Shown one piece after another: positions 1-9,350 of a stretch of DNA of 23,489 nt. Each line of letters starts with the position of its first letter. Position 1 is the first letter of the stretch. The notes under the pieces were generated by a model. That model searched no databases. It had not been told where the DNA came from and saw only the letters and a program-made list of their open reading frames with translations. The stretch spans positions 1-23,489 of the forward strand of contig JALRGK010000145.1 in NCBI GenBank assembly GCA_023253415.1, in the 5' to 3' direction. The position numbers and the translations under genes are program-made. The DNA is from Rhodocyclaceae bacterium. GTDB lineage: Bacteria > Pseudomonadota > Gammaproteobacteria > Burkholderiales > Rhodocyclaceae.

Positions 1-1757
1 CTTTCCAGTAGTCGTTGATCCAAGAGTTCATCAAGTAGGAGCGGGTGTCGCGTCAGGAACTGGGCGCCCCAACTCGAGGCACCGACCAGATCGGCAACAC
101 GCCTGAGTGCCTGCGGATATTGTTGTAGTAGTGCAAGGTAGGCGCCACGGCCAGAGATGGATTCAAGAAAATCCAACCCACGCAGCAGCGATTGATCAGG
201 CGCATTTGTTTTTCCGGCAATGTCGATCAGGCTGCATGCAGCAGCATCAAGCCGCTCCCGATTGTTTGCGGGAAGCTGTTGATAACGTCCGGCCAGCGTG
301 AGGCGTTTAATGCGTTCGATGATGATGGCGGCATTCTGGTAACCGAGGTTTGTCAGTAGCGCGTTGGCCTCTTCCTCGGGCACGGTGCCTTGCCAGATGG
401 TGATCAGCGTTTGTGTACCATCGTGATCGGTCGGATCGGAGAAGACAGCCTGAAAGTGCTTGCTCACGATATCTCGATGTTGGTTCAGTGCGGCATAGAG
501 ACTGCTCCAATTCTCGTACCCCATGCTTTCAGCAAGCAAGGCACGGTCATCTGGCGCGTCGGGCAACATGTGCGTTTGTGCGTCATCAAGATACTGAAGC
601 CGGTGCTCTAGACGACGCAGAAAAACATAGGCTTCGATCAGAGCCTGTACTTCATCCGTTGAAAGTTGGCCTGTTTGAGCAAGGCGTCGCAAGACCAGGA
701 GTGTTGGTCGGATTTGTAATGTGCTGTCACGGCCACCACGGATTAGCTGAAATACCTGGGCAATGAATTCGATTTCTCGAATGCCGCCGGGTCCCAGCTT
801 GATGTGTTCTGTCCGATCCTTGCGCGTTACTTCCTGCCGGATCTGTGCATGCAATGCACGCATGGCATTAATCGCGCCAAAATCCAAGTACTTCCGAAAA
901 ATGAAAGGGCGTGCGATGCCGGTCGTCATTGTGGGATGGCAGGCGGGATCTGCGTCATTCATGACGCGCGCCTTGATCCAGGCATAACGTTCCCATTCCC
1001 GGCCCTGCGTGATGAAGTAGTTCTCCAACATGTCGCTAGAGCAGACCAGTGGGCCCGAGTCGCCATTCGGGCGTAGGCGCATGTCAACCCGGAAAACCTG
1101 TCCGTCGGCGGTTATGTCGTTCAGGCTGGCAATCAGGCGTTTGCCCAGGCGTGTGAAGAAGTCGTAGTTGTCGATTTTGCCCGAGCCATCGTCACGGCCC
1201 GTTGTTTCGCCCTCTTCCGGATACACGAAAATATAATCGACATCTGATGACACGTTTAGTTCGCGACCGCCGAGTTTGCCCATGCCAATCATGGCCAGAT
1301 GCAGCACCGCTCCGTCACTGCCAAGGGGTTCGCCGTAGCGTTTGGCGAGTTCGTGATGCAGATGATTGAGCGCGAACAGGGTGGTAACGTCCGCCAGTAC
1401 TGTCATCGTTTCAACAATTTCGGCCAGCGAAGCGCCGTCGGCAATGTCCCGGATGATCAGATGCGCCATCACACGCTGGCGGAGGCTACGTAACGCTTTC
1501 TGTAATGCATCATCACCCTGGTTTGATGGGTCGTTGGCCATCGCCGTTGCAAGAAAACCACGCATGCCATCTGCACTAAGCGCGGTGCTATCGTGCTCGG
1601 TAAGCCAGTTGCTGATGTCTGGCCGCGCGGTGAGCAGCTGTTCTAGATAGCGGCTATGTCGCCGCGCAAATCTCACCCGGTCATGGAATGAACAGGTTTT
1701 GACGGGGCTGAAATGAGTCTGACCGGCTTCGGGAATCGTGGCAAGCGGAAAGGGCAT
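1..1757 (-). CDS. glnE: GlnE, bifunctional glutamine synthetase adenylyltransferase/adenylyl-removing enzyme (N-terminal part)
   Basis: Cytoplasmic enzyme that adds AMP to, and removes it from, glutamine synthetase in response to PII, so tuning nitrogen assimilation. Reading the complement from 1757 gives an unbroken frame of 585 codons to the left edge, so the C-terminal adenylylation half lies outside. The nucleotidyltransferase signature GMGKLGGRELN followed by SSDVDYIFVYPEEG is at about residues 155-185. Further on are GPGGIREIEFIAQ and, near the edge, GRGAYLALLQQYPQALRRV, all typical of GlnE. The start is uncertain. ATG at 1757 has a weak GGA a few bases upstream; an in-frame ATG at 1814 would add 19 residues (MKPLNASDQV...) but has no ribosome binding site. 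The gene is divergent from yhdP with a short gap. Family assignment is secure; only the start is in doubt. Confidence 0.95.
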   Translation of the reverse strand, partial: MPFPLATIPEAGQTHFSPVKTCSFHDRVRFARRHSRYLEQLLTARPDISNWLTEHDSTALSADGMRGFLATAMANDPSNQGDDALQKALRSLRQRVMAHLIIRDIADGASLAEIVETMTVLADVTTLFALNHLHHELAKRYGEPLGSDGAVLHLAMIGMGKLGGRELNVSSDVDYIFVYPEEGETTGRDDGSGKIDNYDFFTRLGKRLIASLNDITADGQVFRVDMRLRPNGDSGPLVCSSDMLENYFITQGREWERYAWIKARVMNDADPACHPTMTTGIARPFIFRKYLDFGAINAMRALHAQIRQEVTRKDRTEHIKLGPGGIREIEFIAQVFQLIRGGRDSTLQIRPTLLVLRRLAQTGQLSTDEVQALIEAYVFLRRLEHRLQYLDDAQTHMLPDAPDDRALLAESMGYENWSSLYAALNQHRDIVSKHFQAVFSDPTDHDGTQTLITIWQGTVPEEEANALLTNLGYQNAAIIIERIKRLTLAGRYQQLPANNRERLDAAACSLIDIAGKTNAPDQSLLRGLDFLESISGRGAYLALLQQYPQALRRVADLVGASSWGAQFLTRHPLLLDELLDQRLLE

Positions 1758-1885
1758 GGATTTCCATTCAAAAGGCAGGCGGCAGACTTGATCTGACGCA
1801 TTGAGAGGCTTCATATAAAATTGTGGCACTAAGCAGCCTACTGGTCCATCATGGCAAGGCGGTCCTGCAAGTTTGATTATTTATT

Positions 1886-4800
1886 TTGGTGGCATTGTTG
1901 CGACAATTTCTGTCTCGTTCGTCCGGTTTGTTTAAGGTGCCTCTCGAAGGCCTTCGTGTGCTGTTTTCAAAAAAATGGTTCCGCAGGGGTGTTGCCGGCG
2001 TTATCGCGGGGGTTGTGGGATTGTGGATGCTCGCTGCATGCCTCTTGCAGTTCTGGTTGTTTCCAAACATTAACGATTACCGTGATCGACTCGCTACCGA
2101 AGTGGGCAGTGCTCTGGGCATGCAGGTGGCCGTGGGGCAACTGACGGCAGATTGGTCTCATTTACACCCAAGATTCACGTTGAACGATGTGGTGGTCTTT
2201 GATCGCACGCAGCAGCCCGCGGTGCGCTTAAGTCAGGTGAAGGCGGAAATAGCCTGGCTGCCTTTGCTGACCGGTTCATTGGGATTCAGAAGTCTTTTGG
2301 TGGAAACTCCCGACCTGGATGTCCGGCGAGATACCCATGGCGCATTGTTTTTGTCTGGGTTGCCACTGGGGGGCGGCGGTGACTTCCGTGTGGATGCACT
2401 TTTAGAACAAGGTGATTTGCGACTGGTTAGCCAGGAAGTACGCTGGACGGATGCCATGCGTAAAGCGCCTACCCTGGTGCTGACCGATGTGAACATGCAT
2501 TTACGCAGCCGTTCGGGCAAGCACCGCCTAGAAGTTCTGTTTGCCCCCCCCAAACACATGGGTACCCCTGTACAGCTGAAGGCTGGTTGGTATGGACGCA
2601 GCTTTGACGATTGGCAGAGTTGGCCAATCGATGTGAGTTTGAAGATTCAATCGCTGGATATGGCACCATGGGTCGCCTGGGTCGATTACCCGGTGCCGAT
2701 TCAGTCTGGCAGGATCAAGGCAGACCTGAACCTTTCGTTGCAGGGTAGACAGCTGTCGCAGTTAACGGGCGATGTGGCGCTGACAGAACTTAAGGCGCAG
2801 CTTGGAGATGGCTTGAAGCCACTGATGCTTAAACAACTGTCGTCGGATATTGCTTATAAGCATGGTAATTCGGGCCTGTCGACTCAGCTGGCGCTGGATG
2901 CATTCTCATGGACAGATGAGACCGGGCATATGGAAGCGCCGGCCAATGTGTTCATTAATACCACCTTATCAGGTGATCAGCGGGATTTGACCTTCAGGGC
3001 ATCGCGTCTGGACCTTGGGCGGCTACGGCATCTCGCCGAAGCATTGCCAATACCAGACTCCGTGCGGCGCCAGCTTGCCGAAGTGGCACCATCTGGGGTG
3101 ATAGAAAAGTTAAAGGCAAAGGCCGTGCTTACCGGGGAGGCGGTGAGCAGTTATGACGCACAGGGGGCTTTTAGCAATCTCGCGCTAAAGTCGGCTGATG
3201 GCACGCGCTTCATCCGTGGGTTAAGCGCCAACTTTGATGTCAACCAGAATGGCGGCAAACTGCTACTCAATACGGGAAGGAGCATGTTAGCGGCCCCAAA
3301 TATTCTACCGATCAATGAAGTACCGTTAGATCAGTTGACTGGCCAGATCAATTGGAGCAAATCGGGAGATCTGCTGACGGTTCGGGTCAAGGCGTTGCAG
3401 CTTCTAAACGCTGATTTGCAGGCTGAGGTCAACGGTAGTTGGTCGGGCAGTGTGTTGTCGACAGCGTCTGAAGAAGATAAAGCCGGTCAGGTCGATATGA
3501 AGATTGTTTTCGACGAAGCGAAGACCGAAAGTGGGTGGAAGTACATCCCATTAAGCGCATCGCCGGATATTTCAAAGTGGGTCAAGGGGGCAATTTCAGG
3601 TGGCACGATGTCCGATTTCCGGATCGAGATGTCGGGACGCGTCTGGGACATGCCGTACGGTGCACCTGAAGCAGGTGCAGCGCCTGGATCGACCGAGGCA
3701 AAAGGCGCTCCGGGCAAGTTCTATCTGGGCTTTAAAACCAAAGACGTCAATGTCAAATATGCCGATGGTTACCCTGCGCTCGAGAAGTTGAGTGCAACGT
3801 TTGATATGAACCAGAACCAGATCCGTATTGTTGCCAATCAAGGGCGGATTAATGAGATGCGGTTCTCTAACATTCGAGCGACCATGGCGGATGTCAGCGC
3901 ATTCGAGAACCATCTGGTGGTCTCCGGGCAGGCTGAAGGCCCGACATCCAGTGCGGTAAGCTATCTGAAGGACACACCGTTAGCGGATCACATCCATCAT
4001 TTTGCGGATGACATGTCGGCAGAGGGCAACGGAAAGCTCGATATTTCGGTGGATCTCAATTTGGCGAATGCATCGGGCGTCCGTGTTCAAGGGCAGTATG
4101 CATTTGTTAATAACCGATTGACCTTGTTGTCCAAAACGCCCCCGGTTTCTGCCGTGAACGGTACGATTCGGTTCAGCGAAGCTACAATTGAGAGCCGTGA
4201 TTTGCAAGGGCAATGGTCTGGAGAACCTTTGTCTATCGAGATCAGCACCAACGAGCGCGGTGCGAATATTCATGCCAAAGGCCGGGCCAGTATTGCCGAA
4301 CTGCGTCATTTTTACGACTTGCCCGTTTTCGAGCAACTCTCCGGACGTACCGATTGGCAGGCGGCGGTGTTGATGCGTGATGGCAAGCTGGATCTGAACC
4401 TGTCGTCTGATTTGCGCGGTATTACTTCGGCATTACCAGACCCCTTTAACAAGGGGGCGGCAACCTCGATGCCGTTATCGTTAACGCGACAGAATATGTC
4501 ATCAGGTGGCCGCAAGTCACCGGGTGCTGTCGAGCAGGTTTGGCGGATGTCTCTAGGTAACGCAGCCGCCGGGCTTTTAGTGATGAATAGCCGAGGCCAA
4601 CTGTTACGCGGCAGGATTGTTGTGGGTACTGGGCAGTCGCAGCCCAATCCGGATATGCTGGGGTTGCAATTAGAGTCGCTCAAACCGGTCGACCTGGATT
4701 TTTGGTTGCGGGCGATGGGCTTGAGTCAGGCTAAACAGCGTGGTGGCGCTACAGCGCGTACTCAGGTCCCGCCCCTGGCGATTTCGCTGAAAGCACCGAT

Positions 4801-6016
4801 GCTCAAAGCCTTCGGGCGGAAATTCCAGGATTTCCGAGCGTCAGTTCAGACAACCGCTGATCGAACGGGTATCCAGATGTCCAGTCGGGAATTACAGGGT
4901 GAGCTGGAATGGATGCCGCCAGGTGTTGGTGATGCTGGTGACCGGGGTTTGCTCCAGGGCAGGTTGAGCCGCCTTGATCTGACTGCCGCGACCGAAACAC
5001 AGGCTGGTAATTCGGCCTCACCGAGTCAAGAGATTGAGTCATTGCCCGATTTGTCCTTCAAAGTGGAGGAACTGTTATGGCAAGGACAACCTTGGGGCAG
5101 GTTGAATTTCCGTGCCCGCAATCAGAAAAACGGCTCGAATCAGTCGTGGCGTGTTGATCCTTTCACGCTGGATGGCCCGGATTTGCGATTTACCGGTCGG
5201 CTGAACTGGATGACACGAAGCGCGGGCACGGGTAATCCGCCGGTGAATCTGACGTCGATGGATTTTAAGTTGAATAGTCCACAGGTCGGTAATTTGCTGA
5301 CCAAGTTGGGTTACCCCGGTACCGTGAAACGGGGGATGGCAACGATGGATGGCCAGGTCAGCTGGCCGGCTTCTCCCTTTGCCTTTGATCCGGCCCGTTT
5401 GTCGGGTAACTTCAAGATGACTGCCAAAAACGGTCAGTTTTCAAAAATGGACCCGGGTGTTGGCCGATTGCTAGGATTGCTGTCCTTGCAATCGTTACCG
5501 CAACGACTAACGCTGGACTTTCGCGATATTTTTAGCGATGGGTTGGCTTTTGAGGCGATCGATGGGCGTTTTGACATTCGGGATGGCCTTATGAAGACAT
5601 CCGATCTGCAAATGGATGCACCCGCAGCGAAAATCCTCATGCGTGGTGAAACAAACCTGGCGTCCCAGACACAGGATGTCGTTGTCACTGTGCAGCCTGC
5701 GCTTAGTAACAGTATCGCCCTGGGAGTGACAGTACTTAATCCCATTGCGGGGGCGGCTACGTTTGTCGCACAGAAAGCACTTGGCGATCCCTTGAGTAAG
5801 GTTTTTTCTTACCAGTATCACATCACGGGAACTTGGTCGGACCCCCTGGTTGACAAAGAGTCGCTAGCCAGCACTGCCGTTAAGGCTGGTAAGAGTGTGG
5901 CGGATCTTCCGGGTAGGGCGATTTCGGGTGCTACGGACGCGATAACATCAAACTCGCCGACTACCGCAGCAGATGCGAAAACATCGTCTGTGACCGGCGC
6001 GGAGGTGTCCAAGTGA
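1886..6016 (+). CDS. yhdP: YhdP family AsmA-like envelope protein
   Basis: Large protein of up to 1376 residues, of the usual size for YhdP homologues. Family knowledge: YhdP and related AsmA-like proteins are anchored in the inner membrane, span the periplasm and are implicated in moving phospholipid to the outer membrane. Seen here: a basic N-terminus, one membrane segment at about residues 33-57 (GVAGVIAGVVGLWMLAACLL), then a long beta-rich periplasmic region and a C-terminal AsmA-like part (about residues 1150-1330) including GVTVLNPIAGAATFVAQKALG and YHITGTWSDP. The tail (about 1335-1376) is low-complexity, rich in Ala, Ser and Thr. The first usable start is TTG at 1886, with GTG directly after it at 1889; neither has a clear ribosome binding site and no ATG occurs before the membrane segment, so the start is uncertain. 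The stop overlaps the nitrilase start by 4 bp. Confidence 0.9.
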   Translation: MVALLRQFLSRSSGLFKVPLEGLRVLFSKKWFRRGVAGVIAGVVGLWMLAACLLQFWLFPNINDYRDRLATEVGSALGMQVAVGQLTADWSHLHPRFTLNDVVVFDRTQQPAVRLSQVKAEIAWLPLLTGSLGFRSLLVETPDLDVRRDTHGALFLSGLPLGGGGDFRVDALLEQGDLRLVSQEVRWTDAMRKAPTLVLTDVNMHLRSRSGKHRLEVLFAPPKHMGTPVQLKAGWYGRSFDDWQSWPIDVSLKIQSLDMAPWVAWVDYPVPIQSGRIKADLNLSLQGRQLSQLTGDVALTELKAQLGDGLKPLMLKQLSSDIAYKHGNSGLSTQLALDAFSWTDETGHMEAPANVFINTTLSGDQRDLTFRASRLDLGRLRHLAEALPIPDSVRRQLAEVAPSGVIEKLKAKAVLTGEAVSSYDAQGAFSNLALKSADGTRFIRGLSANFDVNQNGGKLLLNTGRSMLAAPNILPINEVPLDQLTGQINWSKSGDLLTVRVKALQLLNADLQAEVNGSWSGSVLSTASEEDKAGQVDMKIVFDEAKTESGWKYIPLSASPDISKWVKGAISGGTMSDFRIEMSGRVWDMPYGAPEAGAAPGSTEAKGAPGKFYLGFKTKDVNVKYADGYPALEKLSATFDMNQNQIRIVANQGRINEMRFSNIRATMADVSAFENHLVVSGQAEGPTSSAVSYLKDTPLADHIHHFADDMSAEGNGKLDISVDLNLANASGVRVQGQYAFVNNRLTLLSKTPPVSAVNGTIRFSEATIESRDLQGQWSGEPLSIEISTNERGANIHAKGRASIAELRHFYDLPVFEQLSGRTDWQAAVLMRDGKLDLNLSSDLRGITSALPDPFNKGAATSMPLSLTRQNMSSGGRKSPGAVEQVWRMSLGNAAAGLLVMNSRGQLLRGRIVVGTGQSQPNPDMLGLQLESLKPVDLDFWLRAMGLSQAKQRGGATARTQVPPLAISLKAPMLKAFGRKFQDFRASVQTTADRTGIQMSSRELQGELEWMPPGVGDAGDRGLLQGRLSRLDLTAATETQAGNSASPSQEIESLPDLSFKVEELLWQGQPWGRLNFRARNQKNGSNQSWRVDPFTLDGPDLRFTGRLNWMTRSAGTGNPPVNLTSMDFKLNSPQVGNLLTKLGYPGTVKRGMATMDGQVSWPASPFAFDPARLSGNFKMTAKNGQFSKMDPGVGRLLGLLSLQSLPQRLTLDFRDIFSDGLAFEAIDGRFDIRDGLMKTSDLQMDAPAAKILMRGETNLASQTQDVVVTVQPALSNSIALGVTVLNPIAGAATFVAQKALGDPLSKVFSYQYHITGTWSDPLVDKESLASTAVKAGKSVADLPGRAISGATDAITSNSPTTAADAKTSSVTGAEVSK

Positions 6017-6819
6017 GTGATGTGGTCCGTATGGCGGCGATACAGATGGTGTCTACGCCGCGCGTTGAAGAGAACAAACTCACCGTTGAACGACTCGTTC
6101 GCGGTGCTGCGGCAGAGGGAGCGACATTGGTTGTATTGCCAGAGTTTTTTCCGATGATTGGTGCAACCGAAGAAGCAAGGCTGGCGATTCGGGAGACATT
6201 CTCTGGCGGCCCATTGCAATCGATGCTGTCACAGCTGGCGCGAGAATTAAATATCTGGCTGGTTGGGGGATCGATCCCGATGGCGGGGTCGGATGAACGT
6301 CGCGCATTGAACAGCACACTGGTATTTGATCCCCAGGGGCATCAGGTAAGCCGTTACGACAAAATGCACCTGTTCGGATTTAAAGCAGGTGCTGAAGCTT
6401 ACGATGAGTCACTCAGTATTGAGCCAGGTGATTCGCCGGTTGCCTTTGAAACACCCTTTGCACGCATTGGGTTGTCCATCTGTTACGACTTGCGTTTCCC
6501 AGAATATTTTCGTGCGTTGGGCCACGTCGATATTCTTGTCTTGCCTGCGGCGTTTACAGCCACAACCGGGGAGGCCCACTGGGAAGTGCTCTTGCGTGCA
6601 CGCGCTATCGAGAACCAGTGTTATGTGATTGCCAGTGCCCAGGGTGGACGTCACGAGACTGGCCGCAAAACCTGGGGGCACAGCATGATTATTGATCCGT
6701 GGGGAGAGGTGCTGGCCGTTTTGCCGACCGGAGAGGGATGGGTGTCTGCCGACTTTAAGCGGCAGCGGTTGGAAACCGTGCGGCACCGGTTGCCTGCATT
6801 GAAACATCGTAGAATTTGA
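6013..6819 (+). CDS. carbon-nitrogen hydrolase (nitrilase superfamily), probable NIT1/NIT2-type amidase
   Basis: Cytoplasmic amidase of 268 residues, the usual size for the Nit1/Nit2 branch. The catalytic triad is visible: Glu44 in LPEFFPM, Lys117 in YDKMHLFGF and Cys157 in SICYDLRFPEYF. Relatives hydrolyse deaminated glutathione or omega-amides of 2-oxo acids, a metabolite repair role; the exact substrate cannot be told from sequence. The GTG start at 6013 overlaps the yhdP stop (GTGA) and has a GGAGG at 6001-6005, seven bases upstream, inside yhdP. The stop is two bases before the tldD ATG. Translation of yhdP, this gene and tldD is therefore probably coupled in one operon. The position between yhdP and tldD is a familiar betaproteobacterial arrangement. 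Confidence 0.93.
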   Translation: MSDVVRMAAIQMVSTPRVEENKLTVERLVRGAAAEGATLVVLPEFFPMIGATEEARLAIRETFSGGPLQSMLSQLARELNIWLVGGSIPMAGSDERRALNSTLVFDPQGHQVSRYDKMHLFGFKAGAEAYDESLSIEPGDSPVAFETPFARIGLSICYDLRFPEYFRALGHVDILVLPAAFTATTGEAHWEVLLRARAIENQCYVIASAQGGRHETGRKTWGHSMIIDPWGEVLAVLPTGEGWVSADFKRQRLETVRHRLPALKHRRI

Positions 6820-6821
6820 CT

Positions 6822-8297
6822 ATGACCATTGAACATACTCCCGAGACTTCCGTTGCCGCGCTGCCGGTTGCCGAAAACCTTCTTCTGGATCAGCAGGGCC
6901 TGTCGTCGAGTCAGGTAACCGCTGTCCTCGAGCGTGTGATGCAGGCGGGTGTTGATGATGCAGATATCTATTTCCAGGCGACCCGCTCCGAAGGCTGGAG
7001 CCTCGAAGAGGGTATCGTCAAAGCAGGTAGTTTTAGTATCGATCAGGGCGTTGGCGTGCGCGCCATCAGTGGCGAGAAAACGGCCTTTGCCTATTCGGAT
7101 GATGTGTCATTACCCTCCCTGAAGTCGGCCAGCGCTGCGGTGCGTGAAATTGGTTGTGTTGGTGGTCGGCAGGCAGCGGCACTGCCGGGTGCTGAATGCC
7201 CGGGGCGTGTTGAACGTTATCTACCATTGAACCCCATTGCTTCGCTTGAGGCGCCGGCCAAAGTGGCTCTGCTGGAAAAGCTCGAGCAGATGGCTCGTGC
7301 GCTAGATCCCCGCGTCAAGCAGGTGATGGCGTCACTTTCGGGTGAATACGATGTCGTCATGGTGCAACGGGCGGATGGGCAGCGGGTTGCCGATATCCGA
7401 CCCTTGGTCCGTGTGGGGGTGACCGTGATCGTCGAACAGGATGGTCGTCGCGAGCAGGGATATGCAGGCGGCGGTGGCCGTACTGATTACGCTTATTTTA
7501 GTGACGCCATTTTAAAGCGATATGCGCAGGAGGCCGTGCATCAGGCGGTTGTGAATCTGGAAGCCCGTCCAGCGCCAGCTGGGCAGATGAGTGTGGTGCT
7601 CGGGCCCGGTTGGCCGGGGATCCTTTTACATGAAGCCATTGGCCATGGGCTTGAAGGAGACTTCAATCGCAAGGGCAGTTCTGCATTTGCCAACCGCATT
7701 GGTGAGCGTGTTGCGGCACCGGGTGTGACTGTCGTCGATGATGGCACACTGTCGGGCCGTCGTGGCTCGCTCAATGTGGATGATGAAGGAACACCGGCGC
7801 AGCAGACGGTGCTGATAGAAGACGGCATTCTCAAGGGGTATATTCAGGATACGCATAATGCACGACTTATGGGGGTAGCGCCGACTGGAAATGGGCGCCG
7901 TGAGTCTTATGCGCATCTGCCTTTGCCGCGTATGACTAACACCTACATGATGCCCGGGAAGATGGATCCCGCCGAGATTCTTGCTTCAATTGATCGTGGT
8001 ATTTATGCCGTAAATTTTGGCGGTGGTCAGGTTGATATCACCAATGGTAAATTTGTCTTCTCGATGTCGGAGGCTTACTGGGTCGAGAATGGAAAGATTC
8101 AGTATCCGATCAAGGGTGCAACCCTGATCGGTAATGGACCAGATGCGTTGACCCGGGTGAGCATGATTGGTAACGACCTAGCGCTGGATTCCGGTGTGGG
8201 TACCTGCGGCAAAGAGGGACAGAGCGTGCCTGTCGGCGTGGGCCAACCCACCCTGCGTATTGATGGTCTGACGGTGGGTGGCACCGGGGTTGCCTAA
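6822..8297 (+). CDS. tldD: metalloprotease TldD
   Basis: Subunit of the TldD/TldE (PmbA) zinc protease, which in other bacteria degrades unfolded peptides, matures microcin B17 and takes part in CcdA turnover. TldD carries the metal site. Here the signature HEAIGHGLEGD lies at about residues 270-280 of 491, with the GTCGKEGQSVPVGVGQP region near the C-terminus, so the protein looks complete and catalytically intact. The preferred start is ATG at 6822; an in-frame TTG at 6816 overlaps the end of the nitrilase gene. No strong ribosome binding site is seen, which fits translational coupling. The partner gene tldE/pmbA is not in this window. The stop lies 6 bp from the stop of the convergent DUF2069 gene, with no terminator hairpin between them. 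Confidence 0.95.
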   Translation: MTIEHTPETSVAALPVAENLLLDQQGLSSSQVTAVLERVMQAGVDDADIYFQATRSEGWSLEEGIVKAGSFSIDQGVGVRAISGEKTAFAYSDDVSLPSLKSASAAVREIGCVGGRQAAALPGAECPGRVERYLPLNPIASLEAPAKVALLEKLEQMARALDPRVKQVMASLSGEYDVVMVQRADGQRVADIRPLVRVGVTVIVEQDGRREQGYAGGGGRTDYAYFSDAILKRYAQEAVHQAVVNLEARPAPAGQMSVVLGPGWPGILLHEAIGHGLEGDFNRKGSSAFANRIGERVAAPGVTVVDDGTLSGRRGSLNVDDEGTPAQQTVLIEDGILKGYIQDTHNARLMGVAPTGNGRRESYAHLPLPRMTNTYMMPGKMDPAEILASIDRGIYAVNFGGGQVDITNGKFVFSMSEAYWVENGKIQYPIKGATLIGNGPDALTRVSMIGNDLALDSGVGTCGKEGQSVPVGVGQPTLRIDGLTVGGTGVA

Positions 8298-8303
8298 TTT
8301 TAG

Positions 8304-8714
8304 TTAACGCTGTTTGCGCCGTGCACGTTTGAGTTCCGGGTTGGTCAGTGATGGGCGGGTGTCTCTGCAGAACATTAGCACGCTGATGAAATAGATGCTG
8401 GCCAGTACGGATTCGACCAGCGCGAGTTGCTGGCTAAGGCCAGTGTCACTGGTGGCGCGCACCAGCCCCTCTGTTAAGTAAGCCAGAATCAGTAGCGAAG
8501 ACCATTGATAGGTGTAGCGTTTACCATGCAGCAGCCCGCGTAGCGGGAGCAGGAGTGGCAAGGCTTTGAGCATCAGCCACGAGCCGCCCGGACGAATCGG
8601 TGCCAGCCAACGTTCCCAGAGCAGAGAGAGGATGATCAATCCCAGCAATGAGATGACGGCCGCCCAGCGCCATTGTTTCAAGCGATTAGTGACGATCGGT
8701 TGTGGTTGGTTCAT
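8304..8714 (-). CDS. DUF2069 family small membrane protein
   Basis: Predicted inner-membrane protein of 136 residues. Hydrophobic segments lie at about residues 18-36 (AVISLLGLIILSLLW), 46-58, 70-85 and 100-115, which fits the four-helix DUF2069 family of uncharacterised proteobacterial proteins. The C-terminus is strongly basic (RARRKQR). The ATG overlaps the stop of the upstream wrbA-like gene by 4 bp, so the two are translationally coupled and co-transcribed. A DUF2069 gene next to a WrbA-type reductase is a recurrent pairing in betaproteobacteria (recalled, not checked). The function is unknown; a link to membrane quinone metabolism is only an inference from the neighbour. Confidence 0.85.
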   Translation of the reverse strand: MNQPQPIVTNRLKQWRWAAVISLLGLIILSLLWERWLAPIRPGGSWLMLKALPLLLPLRGLLHGKRYTYQWSSLLILAYLTEGLVRATSDTGLSQQLALVESVLASIYFISVLMFCRDTRPSLTNPELKRARRKQR

Positions 8715-9307
8715 GATGATTGCAGCTTGATGGCGGTTTCCGCCAGGCGTTTACCCATCGCGCGAGCCAGCACGATTTCTTCCTTGCTGAGTGCAGGATT
8801 GCCGCTAGATCCGGCAATATGACTGGGTCCGTAGGGAGTGCCGCCGCTGGCAGTCTCAGAAAGCGCTGGTAGGCTGTAAGGAAGACCCATCAGTAGCATG
8901 CCATGATGGAAAAGGGGCAGCATCATGCTGAGCAGCGTTGTTTCATTGCCACCATGCATACTGCCCGACGAGGTGAATACGACAGCGGGCTTTCCGGTCA
9001 GTTCACCTGAAAGCCAGGTGGCAATGGTGCTGTCCCAGAAATATTTCATGGGTGCGGCCATGTTGCCGAAGCGAACCGGACTACCCAGAGCCATGCCGGC
9101 GCATTCTGCGAGATCGGCGACAGTGACATAGGGGGCACCGCTGGGAGGAACCTCTGGTTCAGTGGCTTCGCAGACACTGCTGACACGGGGAACGGTTCTC
9201 AACACGGCCTCGGCCCCCGGCGTGCTGTCAATGCCATGAGCGATGGCAGTGGCAAGGGCCTCGACGGAACCCTTCTGGCTGTAGTACAGAACGAGAATTT
9301 TGTGCAT
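8711..9307 (-). CDS. wrbA: NAD(P)H:quinone oxidoreductase, WrbA type (flavodoxin-like)
   Basis: FMN-binding cytoplasmic reductase of 198 residues, the family's usual length. Family role: two-electron reduction of quinones, avoiding semiquinone radicals. Visible features are the flavodoxin phosphate-binding start (ILVLYYSQKGSVEALA, residues 4-19), the FMN-region motif GSPVRFGNMAAPMKYFWD at about residues 75-92, and SSGSMHGGNETTLLSMMLPLFHHGMLLMGLPY, which is characteristic of type IV/WrbA enzymes. It is first of a two-gene unit with the DUF2069 membrane protein (4 bp overlap). It is divergent from the yihY-like gene across only 43 bp, so promoters for the two must overlap or be very compact. 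WrbA and other flavodoxin-like quinone reductases are hard to separate; the reductase call itself is firm. Confidence 0.88.
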   Translation of the reverse strand: MHKILVLYYSQKGSVEALATAIAHGIDSTPGAEAVLRTVPRVSSVCEATEPEVPPSGAPYVTVADLAECAGMALGSPVRFGNMAAPMKYFWDSTIATWLSGELTGKPAVVFTSSGSMHGGNETTLLSMMLPLFHHGMLLMGLPYSLPALSETASGGTPYGPSHIAGSSGNPALSKEEIVLARAMGKRLAETAIKLQSS

Positions 9308-9350
9308 GCCGTATCATACCTGCCACGTCCTTTAATGTGATGATCACTTT

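Noticed and set aside
107..1650. Several plus-strand frames of 60-120 codons
   Set aside because: All are antisense to glnE, whose minus-strand translation shows clear family motifs through the whole stretch.
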